This document shows, piece after piece, positions 63,218 to 64,000 of a stretch of DNA of 64,000 nucleotides. Positions within the stretch are counted from its first letter, which is position 1, and each line of letters opens with the position of its first letter. The notes below the pieces were generated by a model that was given only the letters and a program-made list of their open reading frames with translations, searched no databases and was not told where the DNA came from. The translations under genes and the position numbers were made by a program. The stretch comes from Sapria himalayana. Its lineage: Eukaryota > Streptophyta > Magnoliopsida > Malpighiales > Rafflesiaceae. Location of the stretch: contig JAREIK010003107.1 in the NCBI GenBank assembly GCA_029783825.1, forward strand, positions 189,220-253,219, in the 5' to 3' direction.

Positions 63218-64000
63218 TTGTTTGATAGACAGATAGACGGATAGATATATAGATAGATAGAAACATAGACAGATATTGAGGTAGCTAGTTAAAAAGATAG
63301 ATAGATAGATAGATAGATAGACAGATATATAAATAGATATATTGACAGATGGTTTGATATATTGATAGATAGATTTATAGAAAGATTCATTGATAGATTA
63401 TTTGATAGAGTGATCAACATTTTGATAAATAGATAGATTGATATAATGATAGATAGATAGATACAAAGGTCGATATATAAATAGATAGACAAATAGATAG
63501 ATATATAGATTTACAAATAGTTAGACAAATAGATAGACAAAAAGATAGATAGAAATATAGACAAATAGATATACCAAACAAAAGAGTGAAAGATAGATAG
63601 ATAGATAAAAGGTTTGATAGACAGATATATAGATTGATAGATAAATTGATAGATAGACAGGTAAATAAACAGATTGATTGATATATAGATAAATAGATCA
63701 ATTAAATATTAGATTGATAGATAGAAAGATAGATAGACAAATAGTTAGATAGATAAATATAAAGAGAGATATACAAATAAATTAGCAAATAGATATATAG
63801 ATAGAAAGATAGATAGACATATAGATAGAAAAATAAATAGAAAGACTCATAGACAATAGATAGATAGATAGTTAGATATAAATATATATATATATATACA
63901 AATAGATATATAGATATATAAATATATAGATAGATAAATAAATAGATAGATAGATAAATAGATAGATAGTTAGACAGATAGTTAGACAGAGAGATAGGAA

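Overview
The window is plant nuclear DNA, most likely from a eudicot, and almost all of it is repeat. The evidence for a plant is an L1-type LINE with a plant-style RNase H tail, two En/Spm (CACTA) transposon relics carrying TNPD/TNPA-type transposase genes, LTR relics of plant type (one starts TGTGACACCCC), and a fragment resembling the plant Mediator gene MED8. I see no intact host gene, tRNA, rRNA or CRISPR array. The species cannot be named from the sequence.

About 36 kb is a degenerate tetranucleotide satellite, TCTA on one strand and TAGA/GATA on the other, i.e. a Bkm-type GATA repeat. It reads TCTA on the + strand from 1 to about 22,750 and TAGA on the + strand from about 34,040 to the end, so the two arms are inverted about a central 11 kb transposon block. 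TCTA units contain no stop codon in any frame on their strand, which explains the many Ser-Ile-Tyr-Leu open frames; I treat none of them as genes. Both arms contain diverged long-range duplications, including a block pair about 6.2 kb apart in the right arm.

Layout: 1-1,191 satellite; 1,192-1,749 probable solo LTR with a 5-bp target duplication; 1,750-8,219 satellite; 8,220-15,476 near-complete L1-type LINE on the minus strand, flanked by a perfect 19-bp target duplication, with intact ORF1 and an ORF2 broken by two in-frame TAG codons and two frameshifts; 15,477-22,751 satellite; 22,752 to about 34,030 CACTA-type block A, which holds a tandemly duplicated 1.3 kb segment with GCC/ACT-rich triplet tracts, a 3,043-bp solo LTR inserted in one tract, the MED8-like fragment with a promoter-like region, and a deleted TNPD transposase relic followed by a long AT-rich tandem array; 34,031-44,465 satellite; 44,467 to about 53,945 CACTA element B, a fuller relative of A with TNPD and TNPA pseudogenes and the same AT-rich array; 53,946-64,000 satellite.

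The nesting gives a relative history: an old satellite field was invaded by CACTA elements, an LTR element entered A, and the LINE entered the left arm late enough to keep a perfect target duplication. The most unusual items are three tandem stem-loops with covarying stems around a fixed 20-nt loop inside the large LTR, the MED8-like fragment, the satellite strand switch with its higher-order duplications, and the 8-nt ORF1/ORF2 overlap of the LINE.
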